From Cellulomonas sp. (GTDB lineage Bacteria > Actinomycetota > Actinomycetes > Actinomycetales > Cellulomonadaceae): a DNA stretch of 64,000 nt. The DNA lies in NCBI RefSeq assembly GCF_017744555.1, contig NZ_JAGIBD010000003.1, positions 1 to 64,000 on the forward strand, in the 5' to 3' direction. Both the position numbers and the translations under genes were made by a program. Below are positions 11,268 through 19,870 of this stretch, one piece after another (the stretch's first letter is position 1; the number at the start of each line of letters is the position of its first letter). The notes beneath the pieces were generated by a model, which was given only the letters and a program-made list of their open reading frames with translations, was not told the DNA's origin and did not search any database.

Positions 11268-13271
11268 TCACCAGATGCGCACGCGCTCCGCCGGGTCGAG
11301 GTACAGCGCGTCGCCGGGCTGCACGTCGAACGCCTCGTAGAACTCGTCGACGTTGCGCACCACGCCGTTGCAGCGGAACTCGTTGGGGGAGTGCGGGTCC
11401 GTCGCGATCCGGCGGATGACCTCCTCGTCGCGGCCCTTCGACTGCCACACCTGCCCCCAGCCGAGCAGCACGCGCTGCACACCGGTGAGGCCGTCGATCA
11501 CGGGAGCCTCGTCGAGGGGCGTGCCGAGCGCGATGCGGTAGGCCTTGAGCGCGATCGACAGGCCGCCGAGGTCGCCGATGTTCTCGCCGATCGTGAGAGC
11601 ACCGTTGACCTTGTGCGACCCGTCGAGCTGCGCGGGCGAGAACTCGCCGTACTGGTCGATGAGCGCCTTGGTGCGCTTCTCGAACTCGGCGCGGTCGTCG
11701 GCCGTCCACCAGTCCTCGAGCCGGCCGTCGCCGTCGTACTTGGAGCCCTGGTCGTCGAACCCGTGGCCGATCTCGTGGCCGATGACGGCGCCGATGCCGC
11801 CGTAGTTCACGGCGTCGTCCGCGTCCGCGTCGAAGAACGGGGGCTGCAGGATCGCTGCGGGGAAGACGATCTCGTTCATGCCGGGGTTGTAGTAGGCGTT
11901 GACCGTCTGCGGGGTCATGAACCACTCGTCGCGGTCGATCGGCTTGCCGATCTTGTTCAGCTCGCGGTCCTGCTCGAACGCGGACGCGCGGCGGACGTTG
12001 CCCACCAGGTCGTCGGCTGACACGACGAGCGAGGAGTAGTCGCGCCACTTCGCCGGGTAGCCGATCTTCGGCGTGAACGCGTCGAGCTTGGCGAGCGCCT
12101 TGGCGCGCGTCTCCTCACCCATCCACTCGAGCCCGGTGATCGACTCGCGGTACGCCTCGACGAGGTTCCTGACGAGCTCGTCCATCCGCTCCTTGTGCGA
12201 CGCGGGGAAGTGCTTCTCGACGTACACCTTGCCGACCGCCTCGCCGAGCACGCCCTGCACGAGCGCGACGCCACGCTTCCAGCGGTCGCGCAGCTCCTGC
12301 GCGCCGGTGAGCGTGCGGCCGTAGAAGTCGAAGTTCGCCTCGACCACGTCCTGCGACAGGTACGGCGCCCGGTCGGTGACGACGTGGTAGGTCAGCCACG
12401 CCTTCCAGTCCTCGAGCGGCTCGCTCTGCCACAGCGCGGCGAAGCCCTCGGCGAACGACGGCTCGCGCACCACGACCTGGTCCAGCGCGCCGGCGGGTGC
12501 GCCGAGCGCGAGCGCCCAGGCGTGCCAGTCGAAGCCGGGCGCACGCTCGGCGAGGTCCGCGAGCGTCGTCGGGTTGTACGTGAGGTCGGCGTCGCGGTCC
12601 TTCACGACGTCCCAGTGGTGGCTCGCGAGCTTCGTCTCCAGCCCGACGACGCGGCCGGCGAGCTCGTCGGCCTGCGCGTCGTCGGTCGCCGCGTGGGCCA
12701 GGAGCAGCATGCGCGCGACGTGCGGCCGGTAGGCCGCGAGCACCGAGGCGTACTGCTCGTCGCGGTAGTAGGACTCGTCGGGCAGCCCGAGGCCGCCCTG
12801 GTACAGGTAGACGACGTACCGGGTCGGGTCCTTGGCGTCGTTGTCGACCCAGAAGCCGACCGCGCCGCCGGCGCCCGTGCGCTGCAGCGCGCCGAGCGCA
12901 CCGGTGAGGTCGGCCGCGGACGTCGCGGCCTCGACGAGCGCGAGGTCGAGGCGCAGCGGCTGGACGCCCGCGGCCTCGACGGCGTCGGTGTCCATGAACG
13001 AGGCGTACACGGCGCCGACCTTCGCCTCGACGTCGTCGGGGTCGCCGGCGCCGTCGCCCGCTCGGGAGGCCGCCGAGGCGGCGGCCTCGACGATGATGTC
13101 GCGGACCTGCTCCTCCGCCTGGTCGTGCAGGGCGCGGAACGCGCCGTCCATGGCCCGGTCCGCGGGGATCTCGTGGCTCGCGAGCCACCGTCCGTTCACG
13201 TGGGCGAAGAGGTCGTCCGCGGGGCGGACGTCGGGGTCGAGGGCCGTCAGGTCGATGCCACTGCGCGTCAT
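11268..13271 (-). CDS. pepO: M13-family zinc metalloendopeptidase (PepO / neprilysin-like)
   Basis: This 667-residue peptidase has the M13 layout: an N-terminal helical domain (VRPADDLFAHVNGRWLASHE, VGAVYASFMD) and a C-terminal catalytic domain with NAYYNPGMNEIVFPAAILQP, the zinc site HEIGHGFDD (His499, His503) and GENIGDLGG supplying further ligands. It ends in VRIW, as bacterial PepO proteins usually do. No signal peptide is visible, so it is probably cytosolic, degrading oligopeptides. TAGGCT ends 6 nt before ATG 13271, a leaderless arrangement that favours this start over GTG 13277. It is convergent with the DUF6636-like gene. Confidence 0.94.
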   Translation of the reverse strand: MTRSGIDLTALDPDVRPADDLFAHVNGRWLASHEIPADRAMDGAFRALHDQAEEQVRDIIVEAAASAASRAGDGAGDPDDVEAKVGAVYASFMDTDAVEAAGVQPLRLDLALVEAATSAADLTGALGALQRTGAGGAVGFWVDNDAKDPTRYVVYLYQGGLGLPDESYYRDEQYASVLAAYRPHVARMLLLAHAATDDAQADELAGRVVGLETKLASHHWDVVKDRDADLTYNPTTLADLAERAPGFDWHAWALALGAPAGALDQVVVREPSFAEGFAALWQSEPLEDWKAWLTYHVVTDRAPYLSQDVVEANFDFYGRTLTGAQELRDRWKRGVALVQGVLGEAVGKVYVEKHFPASHKERMDELVRNLVEAYRESITGLEWMGEETRAKALAKLDAFTPKIGYPAKWRDYSSLVVSADDLVGNVRRASAFEQDRELNKIGKPIDRDEWFMTPQTVNAYYNPGMNEIVFPAAILQPPFFDADADDAVNYGGIGAVIGHEIGHGFDDQGSKYDGDGRLEDWWTADDRAEFEKRTKALIDQYGEFSPAQLDGSHKVNGALTIGENIGDLGGLSIALKAYRIALGTPLDEAPVIDGLTGVQRVLLGWGQVWQSKGRDEEVIRRIATDPHSPNEFRCNGVVRNVDEFYEAFDVQPGDALYLDPAERVRIW

Positions 13272-13277
13272 GCGCAC

Positions 13278-13283
13278 AGCCTA
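13278..13283 (-). promoter_or_regulatory. Candidate leaderless -10 box for the M13 peptidase
   Basis: On the minus strand TAGGCT ends exactly 6 nt before the ATG at 13271, and no ribosome binding site is present. Confidence 0.5.
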
Positions 13284-13349
13284 CGGACGACCGGCGTCCG
13301 CGGGGCGACCGTGGCGTGGGCGCAGTCCGCGGTGGGTGCCGCCCTGCGG

Positions 13350-13355
13350 CAGGAT
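13350..13355 (+). promoter_or_regulatory. Candidate leaderless -10 box for rpiB
   Basis: CAGGAT ends 6 nt before ATG 13362. It could also be read as a weak Shine-Dalgarno (AGGATGAG). Confidence 0.35.
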
Positions 13356-13361
13356 GAGCCC

Positions 13362-13811
13362 ATGCGCATTCACGTCGCCTCCGACCATGCCGGCTACGAG
13401 CTCAAGGTCGCGCTCGTCGAGCACCTGCGATCCGAGGGCCACGACGTCGTGGACCACGGCGCCCACGCGTACGACGCGCAGGACGACTACCCGCCGTTCT
13501 GCTTCGCCGCGGGCGAGGCCGTCGTCGCGGAGCCGGGGTCGCTCGGTGTCGTCATCGGCGGGTCGGGCAACGGCGAGCAGATCGCCGCGAACAAGGTGCC
13601 CGGCGTGCGCGCGGCGCTCGCGTGGAACCTCGACACGGCCCGCCTCGGCCGCCAGCACAACGACGCGAACGTCGTCGCCGTCGGGGCGCGTCAACACTCC
13701 GTCGACGAGGCGCTCGAGCTGGTCGACGCGTTCGTCGCGGAGCCGTTCAGCCACGACCCGCGCCACCAGCGCCGCATCGACCTGCTGACCGCGTACGAGC
13801 GGCGCTCCTGA
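13362..13811 (+). CDS. rpiB: Ribose-5-phosphate isomerase B
   Basis: This 149-residue RpiB/LacAB-type isomerase interconverts ribose 5-phosphate and ribulose 5-phosphate in the pentose phosphate pathway. It begins with MRIHVASDHAGYELK and carries VVIGGSGNGEQIAANKV. As in the mycobacterial enzyme, the catalytic Cys of Escherichia coli RpiB is absent (Ser68) and Glu72 is the likely base. RLGRQHNDANVVAVGAR completes the phosphate site. It is convergent with the Eis-like gene across a strong hairpin. Confidence 0.95.
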   Translation: MRIHVASDHAGYELKVALVEHLRSEGHDVVDHGAHAYDAQDDYPPFCFAAGEAVVAEPGSLGVVIGGSGNGEQIAANKVPGVRAALAWNLDTARLGRQHNDANVVAVGARQHSVDEALELVDAFVAEPFSHDPRHQRRIDLLTAYERRS

Positions 13812-13818
13812 GCACGTC

Positions 13819-13856
13819 GCCCGACGGAGGGCGGGCGGTCCCGCCCTCCGTCGGGC
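13819..13856. terminator. Strong bidirectional hairpin terminator
   Basis: A perfect 17-bp stem (gcccgacggagggcggg) with a 4-nt loop lies between the convergent rpiB and Eis-like genes. Confidence 0.85.
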
Positions 13857-13865
13857 CGTGACGTC

Positions 13866-15131
13866 TCAGAACACCCAGCTGCACACGGGAGCGACCGGCC
13901 AGCCGAACGCCGCGCCGGCCGCGAGCGCAGCCCCGGGCCGGTGCTCGGTGACGAGCCCGGCGCGACGCAGGGCCTCGACCGACCGGCCGCCGAGGTACGC
14001 CGCCCCGAGCTCGCGGACGTCGAGCGCAAGGTCGACGTCGTCCTCGGTGCGCTCGACCGTCGCCGACCACGCGCCGTCCGCGCCGTCGCCGGTGCGCAGC
14101 AGCCACCGGCCCGAGTTCGCGGGCAGGAGCGTGTCCGTCACGTCCAGCACGACGTCGACGGGCGCCGCGTAGCGCCGGCCGGTGAGAGCCGCCGGCAGGT
14201 CGAGGATCCGCACCCAGACGTTGTCGGTGACCTTGGGGACCACCGCGCGTGCGTCGACGAGCAGGTGCAGCAGCGCGTCGTCGACCGGCAGCATCGGTCC
14301 CTCGACGCTCGCCGTGAGGTCGAGGTCCAGGACGAACGACCACAGCCGGTGCGCCGCGGCGGCGTCGACCGCGGCGGCCTCGCGCACGTCGACGGTGTAC
14401 CGGGGGCCGGCCGCCTCCCACTTCTCCTTGCGGCGCAGCAGCGCGTAGGCGCGCGGCTCGCCGTCGGCGGTGTGCACGGTCGCGATCCGCAGCGGCTCGC
14501 CGCCGTTGCGCCACGCGGGCGGGTCGACGATCGCACGGATCCGCAGCACCTCGGTGTCGCGGGTGATCCAGCCGGGACGGTCCTGCCCGGCCGCGCGGTG
14601 CAGCCCGTCGACGAGCGTGGTGTGCACGTCGCGGTCCACCGTGGCGAACCGGACCGACAGCTCGTCGCTGCCCGGTACCGGCCGCAGCGCGGCACCCCGT
14701 CCGAGCGAGACGCGCACGTTGTCCGAGGCGGACCCGTACCCGAAGCGGCCGTAGATCCCGTGCTCCGCGGCGTACAGCGCCGACACGGGCTCGCCGCGGC
14801 CGAGCGAGCGGGCGAAGTGCGTCTCGATCATCGAGCGCAGCAGGCCGCGCCGGCGCTGGTCGGGCCGGGCACCGACCCACGTCAGCCCCGAGCAGTCGAC
14901 CGTGGCGCCGGGCACGGGGAGGCGGAACGGGAACGACGCGTGCACCGACGCGAACGTGCCGTCGGGCCGCTCGACCGCCATCGTGCGGTCCCACGGCAGC
15001 GTGAGGGGCACGAGGGCGTCGGTCTCGGGCGTCGAGTCGAACGCGAAGGCGAGGCGGTCCACCTCGAGGAACTCCTGCTTGCGGGCCTCGGGGACCTCGA
15101 CGACGCGGTATCCGTCCGGGAGTGGGCTCAT
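13866..15131 (-). CDS. Eis-type GNAT acetyltransferase with SCP2-like C-terminal domain
   Basis: This 421-residue protein matches the Eis (enhanced intracellular survival) family of versatile amine N-acetyltransferases: two GNAT domains plus a C-terminal sterol-carrier-like domain. The acetyl-CoA loop is [16 protein letters not shown] (residues 86-101), and Tyr127 in HGIYGRFGYG matches the general acid of mycobacterial Eis. The chain ends in CSWVF; in Eis the carboxylate of a terminal Phe acts as general base, and that terminus is preserved here. Substrates may be aminoglycosides or other amines; I cannot tell which. ATG 15131 is chosen because MSPLPDGYRV starts the fold. Confidence 0.88.
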   Translation of the reverse strand: MSPLPDGYRVVEVPEARKQEFLEVDRLAFAFDSTPETDALVPLTLPWDRTMAVERPDGTFASVHASFPFRLPVPGATVDCSGLTWVGARPDQRRRGLLRSMIETHFARSLGRGEPVSALYAAEHGIYGRFGYGSASDNVRVSLGRGAALRPVPGSDELSVRFATVDRDVHTTLVDGLHRAAGQDRPGWITRDTEVLRIRAIVDPPAWRNGGEPLRIATVHTADGEPRAYALLRRKEKWEAAGPRYTVDVREAAAVDAAAAHRLWSFVLDLDLTASVEGPMLPVDDALLHLLVDARAVVPKVTDNVWVRILDLPAALTGRRYAAPVDVVLDVTDTLLPANSGRWLLRTGDGADGAWSATVERTEDDVDLALDVRELGAAYLGGRSVEALRRAGLVTEHRPGAALAAGAAFGWPVAPVCSWVF

Positions 15132-15214
15132 GCGCCCCATCGTGGCCGACGCGACCCGCCCGCGCGCAGGCATTATCGCCGCGCGGCTGCCGGTCCGGCT
15201 CCCCGACCTGCGGA

Positions 15215-15220
15215 TACGCT
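15215..15220 (+). promoter_or_regulatory. Candidate leaderless -10 box for the SpoIIE-type phosphatase
   Basis: TACGCT ends 6 nt before ATG 15227, and no ribosome binding site is visible. Confidence 0.45.
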
Positions 15221-15226
15221 CGGGTG

Positions 15227-16318
15227 ATGGGCGGCACCCGTGGGTGGTCGGCGCGACGCGGACTCCTCGCGGGCGCCCGGCGCGCCGTGCACCGCCGGTC
15301 GTCGCGGCTGCACCTGCTCGCGAGCGTGGTGCTGCTGCTCAGCGCCGTCGCAATCAGCCTCGGCGTGCGGTACCAGCCGGAGTGGGTGCCGCCGTCGACC
15401 TTCCTGCTGCTGCAGGTCGTCGCGGTGTTCTTCCTGCGGCAGCGCATGCTCGTGGTGCTCGGCGTCGTGATCCTCGCGCTGTCCACGTGGCTGTGGTTCA
15501 CGGGTGCGCCCAGCATGATCCCCGGTGTCTTCGTCGTGATCGGCATCTCGGTCGTCGTGACGCTCACCTTCGGCTGGCGGCGCGCGCGGATCGGCCTGCA
15601 GGGCGCGCCCGGCGACCGGATGCTCGTCGACCTCCGGGACCGGCTGTCCGCGCACGGCCGGGTCCCCCCGCTGCCGCCGGGGTGGCGGGTCGACAGCGAG
15701 ATCCGGTCGGCGCACGCGGACGCGTTCTCGGGTGACTTCATGGTCGCCGTGCTGCGGGGTCAGTCCCTGCTGGAGATCGCGCTCGTCGACGTGTCCGGCA
15801 AGGGTCAGGGGGCCGGGGTCCGGTCGCTGCAGTTGTCCGGGGCGTTCGGTGGGCTGCTCGGCGCGATGCCGCGCGAGGGCTTCCTGCCCGCAGCCAACGA
15901 CTACCTGCTGGACCAGCAGTGGGCCGAAGGGTTCGCGACCGCGGTGCACGTCGCGGTCGACCTCGAGACGGGCACGTACTGGGTCGCGTCGGCCGGCCAC
16001 CCGCCGCCGCTGCACCTGCACGCCGGCGCCGGCCGGATCGACGTCGTCAACACGGTCGGCAGCCCGGCGCTCGGGGTCGTGGGGGACATCGTGTGCCCCG
16101 CGCAGCAGGGACGGCTCGACCCGGGCGACGTGCTCCTGCTGTACACGGACGGGCTGGTCGACGCGCCGGACACCGACCTGGACCGCGGTCTCGACCGGCT
16201 CATGGGCGCGGCCGACCGGGTGCTCGGCCCGCGGCGCGGGGGAGCGGCGGCGGTGCTGGCCGGGGTCGCGGCGGCGGACGACGACGACCGGGCGCTCGTG
16301 CTCGTCTGCCGCGACTGA
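15227..16318 (+). CDS. Membrane PP2C/SpoIIE-type serine phosphatase
   Basis: This 363-residue protein has an N-terminal membrane domain of about four hydrophobic segments (residues ~28-130) followed by a PPM/SpoIIE catalytic domain. Motifs seen are ALVDVSGKGQGAG (metal-binding Asp-Gly region), FATAVHVAVDLETG, ASAGHPPPLHL and LLLYTDGLVDAPD. Such RsbU-like phosphatases dephosphorylate anti-sigma-factor antagonists. It has no visible sensory PAS or GAF domain and no anti-sigma genes nearby, so its partner is unknown. A GTG directly before ATG 15227 is an alternative start. Confidence 0.88.
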   Translation: MGGTRGWSARRGLLAGARRAVHRRSSRLHLLASVVLLLSAVAISLGVRYQPEWVPPSTFLLLQVVAVFFLRQRMLVVLGVVILALSTWLWFTGAPSMIPGVFVVIGISVVVTLTFGWRRARIGLQGAPGDRMLVDLRDRLSAHGRVPPLPPGWRVDSEIRSAHADAFSGDFMVAVLRGQSLLEIALVDVSGKGQGAGVRSLQLSGAFGGLLGAMPREGFLPAANDYLLDQQWAEGFATAVHVAVDLETGTYWVASAGHPPPLHLHAGAGRIDVVNTVGSPALGVVGDIVCPAQQGRLDPGDVLLLYTDGLVDAPDTDLDRGLDRLMGAADRVLGPRRGGAAAVLAGVAAADDDDRALVLVCRD

Positions 16319-16346
16319 GCCGGGCGGACGGCGGCGGGACCTCGCG

Positions 16347-16676
16347 TCAGTCGTCCGGGAACCAGATGGCCCGACGGAGCGCGACCCGCGTGCCGTCCGC
16401 GACCATCGGCGTGCCGTCCGCCACGAGCAGGGCGACGGCGCGCGACGCGTGCCGGGCGGGCGGGCTGCCGGCGGCGTTGACGACGCGCCACCACGGCACG
16501 CCGGACCCCGCCCGGCTCATCACCTGCCCGACCTGCCGGGGGCCGCCGCGCGGCGTGCCCCCGGCGGCCAGCGCCCGGTCGACGAGCACCTCGGCGATCG
16601 TCCCGTACGTCATCGCCCGGCCGGCCGGGATCGCGGCGACGAGGTCCAGGACCGCCTCGGCGTAGTCGTCGTCCAC
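16347..16676 (-). CDS. Alkyltransferase-like protein (MGMT fold, no alkyl-acceptor Cys)
   Basis: This 109-residue DNA-binding protein is of the O6-methylguanine-DNA methyltransferase C-terminal fold (YAEAVLDLVAAIPAGRAMTYGTIA, RQVGQVMSRAG). The acceptor motif PCHRV is changed to PWWRVV, so it cannot repair by alkyl transfer. It belongs with the ATL proteins, which flag alkylated guanine for nucleotide excision repair. The GTG start at 16676 lies one nt after the stop of the upstream oxidoreductase gene (TGAcGTG), so it is probably translationally coupled to it. Confidence 0.87.
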   Translation of the reverse strand: MDDDYAEAVLDLVAAIPAGRAMTYGTIAEVLVDRALAAGGTPRGGPRQVGQVMSRAGSGVPWWRVVNAAGSPPARHASRAVALLVADGTPMVADGTRVALRRAIWFPDD

Positions 16677-16677
16677 G

Positions 16678-17715
16678 TCAGGCGGTGAGCACCTGCGCGA
16701 CGGCAGGCAGGGTCCGCGGGTCGGCCTGGACGAGCATCGTGGTGATCGCGGTGGCCCGCCAGGCCGGCAGCTGAGCCTTGATGTCGTCGGCCGTGCCGAC
16801 GAGCGCGATGTCCCGGACGAGCTCGGTGGGCACCGCGGCGGTCGCCCGTGCGCGGTCGCCGCCGAGGTAGTGCGCCTGGATCTCGTCGCACGCCTCGCTG
16901 TACCCGAGCCGGTCGAGCACCGCCCGGTGGAAGTTGGCCCCCTTGGCGCCCATGCCGCCCGCGTACAGCGCGACGAACGGGCGCACGACGTCGGCGGCGG
17001 ACTCGATGTCGTCGCCGAGCACGACCGGCACCGTCGCGGTGACCTCGAACTCCTCGACAGGCCGGCGCTCGGGTGCGCGCAGCGCGAACCCTTCGGCGAG
17101 CAGGGCGCGGTACTCGTCGTCCATGCGGGGCGAGTAGAACAGCGGCAGCCAGCCGTCGCCGATCTCCGCGGTCATCACGGTGTTGCGCGGACCCTCCGCG
17201 GCCAGGTGGATCGGGATGTCGGCGCGCAGCGGGTGCACCGTCGAGCGCAGCGCCTTGCCGAGCCCTGACCCCTGGTCGGCGGGCAGCGGGAGCCGGTAGA
17301 ACGCGCCGTCGAACGTCACCGGTGCCTCGCGCGCGAGCACCTGGCGGACGATCGCGACGTACTCGCGGGTCCGGGCGAGCGGGCGCGGGTAGGGCTGGCC
17401 GTACCAGCCCTCGACGACCTGCGGGCCCGAGGCACCGAGGCCGAGCACGAACCGGCCGCCCGACAGGTGGTCGAGCGTGATGGCCGCCATCGCCGCGGCC
17501 GTCGGGGTCCGGGCCGAGATCTGCGCGATGGCCGTGCCGAGCCGGATCCGCGACGTGCGGGCACCCCACCAGGCGAGCGGCGTGAGCGCGTCCGAGCCGT
17601 ACGCCTCGGCCGTCCAGACGGAGTCGAACCCCAGCTGCTCCGCGGCGAGCACCGCCTCCTGCGCGCCGGGCGGGGGACCCGCCGACCAGTACCCGGTGTG
17701 ATAGCCCAGCCGCAT
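16678..17715 (-). CDS. LLM-class F420-dependent oxidoreductase
   Basis: This 345-residue luciferase-like TIM-barrel protein has MRLGYHTGYW, TAIAQISARTPTAAAMAAITLD, GRFVLGLGASGPQVVEGWYG and IPIHLAAEGPRNTVMTAEIGDGWLP, typical of actinobacterial F420-dependent members. The substrate cannot be read from the sequence. It is the first gene of a two-gene unit with the alkyltransferase-like gene. Coenzyme F420 is plausible because a second F420-type enzyme and a CofE ligase occur at 60913-62732. Confidence 0.88.
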   Translation of the reverse strand: MRLGYHTGYWSAGPPPGAQEAVLAAEQLGFDSVWTAEAYGSDALTPLAWWGARTSRIRLGTAIAQISARTPTAAAMAAITLDHLSGGRFVLGLGASGPQVVEGWYGQPYPRPLARTREYVAIVRQVLAREAPVTFDGAFYRLPLPADQGSGLGKALRSTVHPLRADIPIHLAAEGPRNTVMTAEIGDGWLPLFYSPRMDDEYRALLAEGFALRAPERRPVEEFEVTATVPVVLGDDIESAADVVRPFVALYAGGMGAKGANFHRAVLDRLGYSEACDEIQAHYLGGDRARATAAVPTELVRDIALVGTADDIKAQLPAWRATAITTMLVQADPRTLPAVAQVLTA

Positions 17716-17754
17716 GGTTCTCCTCGTCGTCCGGCGTCCTCGTCGACGCGCGCG

Positions 17755-18741
17755 TCAGGCTACCCGCGACCGGTCCGCGAGCGTGTTGAGCAGCGCGGCG
17801 GCCGTCGCCGCGTCGTCGACCGTGACGACGAGCGAGCGCCCACCGGTCCGCTCGACGAGCAGGCCCTCGCCGGTGCGCACGACGATCCCGACGCGCCCAC
17901 CGCGACCGATCCGGTAGCCCCACCCGCCGAACTCCTGGAACGGCCGCACGTGCACCACCTGCGCGCGGACCACCTCGTCGAGCGGCACGTGCTGCCGCGG
18001 CCAGCCGAGCCCCGACCGTGCGGTCAGCCCGCGGGCGTCGACCGTCACGGTGAACGACGCCATCGACGCGACCAGCAGCGCGACCACCAGCACCGCGGGG
18101 ACGACGACCGCCGGGGTCCGCACCAGCACCGCGACGAGCAGGATCGGGACGAGGACCACCGCGGCGACGACGAGCACGCCGCGGCTGCTGATGTGCTGGA
18201 CCCAGCCGGCCCGCTCGTCGGGCGCGAGCGGCAGGCGGGCCGCGTCGACGGGCACGGGGGCGCTCGTCGGCTCGGGCGCGTCGCCGGGGGACAGCGCGGC
18301 GCCGAGCCCGGCGAGGACGAGTCCCGCGAGCAGCGTGAGCAGCACGACGCCGTCGACGGAGGGCGCCGCGGTCCAGTCGTCGACGCCGCGCTGCAGGGCG
18401 AGCGTGCCGAGCACGAGCGTGCTGAGGAAGCCCGCGAAGCCGAGCGAGAAGCCGGCGCCGAGCCGTCGGGTCGTCGCGGCCCGGCCGGCGAAGAACGCGA
18501 GCGCCCACCCGGCGACCGCGAGGAGCACCGCGGCGACCGCGGACGACCACACGAACCCGTCGAGCGAGCCCGAGCCGTTCGGGCCGTCGGCGCCCCAGTG
18601 GGTCGCGACCGGGTCGGGCAGGTCGTCGCGCCACGAGAGGGCGACGACCACGGTGGCGACCGTGAGGACCACCGGCAGGACCAGCGCGAGCAGCGTGCTG
18701 GCCGTGCGGTGCGGGACCGTGGGAGTGGGCGGCGTCGTCAT
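17755..18741 (-). CDS. DUF1648-containing polytopic membrane protein
   Basis: This 328-residue membrane protein starts with a DUF1648 segment (WRDDLPDPVATHWGADGPNG between the first two hydrophobic segments), has about six transmembrane segments, and ends in a PH-like soluble domain (GLTARSGLGWPRQHVPLDEVV). Proteins of this kind are commonly encoded next to YtrA-type GntR regulators, as here, and are thought to work in cell-envelope stress, though the activity is unknown. The start overlaps the gntR stop by 4 nt (ATGA). Confidence 0.87.
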   Translation of the reverse strand: MTTPPTPTVPHRTASTLLALVLPVVLTVATVVVALSWRDDLPDPVATHWGADGPNGSGSLDGFVWSSAVAAVLLAVAGWALAFFAGRAATTRRLGAGFSLGFAGFLSTLVLGTLALQRGVDDWTAAPSVDGVVLLTLLAGLVLAGLGAALSPGDAPEPTSAPVPVDAARLPLAPDERAGWVQHISSRGVLVVAAVVLVPILLVAVLVRTPAVVVPAVLVVALLVASMASFTVTVDARGLTARSGLGWPRQHVPLDEVVRAQVVHVRPFQEFGGWGYRIGRGGRVGIVVRTGEGLLVERTGGRSLVVTVDDAATAAALLNTLADRSRVA

Positions 18742-19103
18742 CGGGTCTCCTCGCTGAGGGCGTCCTTGAGCAGGGCGGTCGTGGTCTCGGGGGCGAGACC
18801 GAGCGTGCGCGACGTCCGCACGACCTCGGCCAGCGCGGCGCGCAGGGGTGCGTAGTCGAGGGCGGCGTGCTCGCTCACCACGGCGCCACGGCCGCGGCGC
18901 AGCTCGATCAGCCCTTCGTCCCGCAGCTCCTGGTACGCGCGCAGGACCGTGTGGAGGTTGATGTCGAGCGCGGCGGCCAGGTCGCGGGCGGCGGGGAGTC
19001 GGGTCCCGGGCGTGACGTCGCCGCGCGCGACGGACGTCCGCACCTGCGCGGCCAGCTGCGCGAACAGGGGCTCGGCGGAGGTGGGGTCGATGCGGAGGAG
19101 CAC
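18738..19103 (-). CDS. GntR-family (YtrA-type) transcriptional repressor
   Basis: This 121-residue regulator is short, as in the YtrA subfamily. The N-terminal winged helix reads PLFAQLAAQVRTSVARGDV, TRLPAARDLAAALDINLHTVLRAYQEL and EGLIELRRGRGAVV; only ~45 residues follow, too few for a FadR- or HutC-type effector domain, so dimerisation only is expected. GTG 19103 is set by TAGTGT 6 nt upstream (leaderless) and the absence of another in-frame start. A perfect palindrome overlaps this promoter, so autoregulation of the gntR-DUF1648 unit is likely. Confidence 0.9.
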   Translation of the reverse strand: MLLRIDPTSAEPLFAQLAAQVRTSVARGDVTPGTRLPAARDLAAALDINLHTVLRAYQELRDEGLIELRRGRGAVVSEHAALDYAPLRAALAEVVRTSRTLGLAPETTTALLKDALSEETR

Positions 19104-19109
19104 GTGCTC

Positions 19110-19115
19110 ACACTA
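19110..19115 (-). promoter_or_regulatory. -10 box of the gntR-DUF1648 promoter
   Basis: TAGTGT ends 6 nt before GTG 19103 on the minus strand. TTGTTC lies 18 nt further upstream as a possible -35 box. Confidence 0.5.
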
Positions 19116-19134
19116 GTTGTTTGGTGACAACTAG
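19113..19134. promoter_or_regulatory. Perfect palindromic operator of the GntR repressor
   Basis: CTAGTTGT-ttggtg-ACAACTAG, an 8+6+8 bp perfect inverted repeat, covers the spacer and part of the -10 box of the gntR promoter. A further half site (ACAAGTTGT) follows at about 19136-19144. Confidence 0.65.
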
Positions 19135-19252
19135 AACAAGTTGTCGACGTCGCTGCTGGCGCGGTGACGAGGTCGCGGTCGCGTTGGACGTCAGGCGTCG
19201 ACGGCGGCGGTGCCGGACCTCAGCGACGGTGGCGACGGCGACTGCGCGGACG

Positions 19253-19837
19253 TCAGATGTAGATCGCGGGGTCGTCGATCTCGACGTCGAAGGCCGCCTT
19301 GGCGGGCCGCAGCCGGATCTGCGCCGGCACGCCCACCGCGATCGCACCCGCGGGCACGTCGTGGATCACCACGGCGTTCGCACCGACCTGCGCGCCCGAC
19401 CCGATCCACACCGGGCCGAGGATCTTCGCGCCCGCCCCGACGACCACGTTGTCGCCCAGCGTGGGGTGCCGCTTGCCGTGCCGCATGGTCTTGCCGCCGA
19501 GCGTCGACCCGTGGAACAGCACCACGTCGTCGCCGACCTCGGCCGTCTCGCCGATGACCACGCCCATGCCGTGGTCGATGAACAGCCGGCGGCCCAGCCG
19601 GGCCCCGGGGTGGATCTCGATTCCGGTGACTGCCCGCGCGAGCTGGGAGACCAGTCGCGCGGGCAGCCGCAGGGACGGCACCCGCCACATGCGGTGCGCC
19701 AGCCGGTACACCCACACCGCGTGCACGCCCGGGTACGCCAGACCGACCTCGAGCATGCTGCGCGCCGCGGGGTCGCGGTGGCGGGCGGCTTCGAGGTCCT
19801 CCCGGAGGACGGCGAGGAAGTGCAGCGGTTCAGACAT
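19253..19837 (-). CDS. cysE: Serine O-acetyltransferase
   Basis: This 194-residue hexapeptide-repeat acetyltransferase makes O-acetylserine from serine and acetyl-CoA, the substrate of cysteine synthase. The short N-terminus ([15 protein letters not shown]) and the left-handed beta-helix ([60 protein letters not shown]) are those of the EpsC/CysE type. His of FIDHG and the downstream H of RHPT are the usual catalytic and substrate residues. It lies 33 nt downstream of cysK and is very probably cotranscribed with it. Confidence 0.95.
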   Translation of the reverse strand: MSEPLHFLAVLREDLEAARHRDPAARSMLEVGLAYPGVHAVWVYRLAHRMWRVPSLRLPARLVSQLARAVTGIEIHPGARLGRRLFIDHGMGVVIGETAEVGDDVVLFHGSTLGGKTMRHGKRHPTLGDNVVVGAGAKILGPVWIGSGAQVGANAVVIHDVPAGAIAVGVPAQIRLRPAKAAFDVEIDDPAIYI

Positions 19838-19870
19838 GTGGATGCGGGCCCCTGAGTTGCTCGGAACGGG

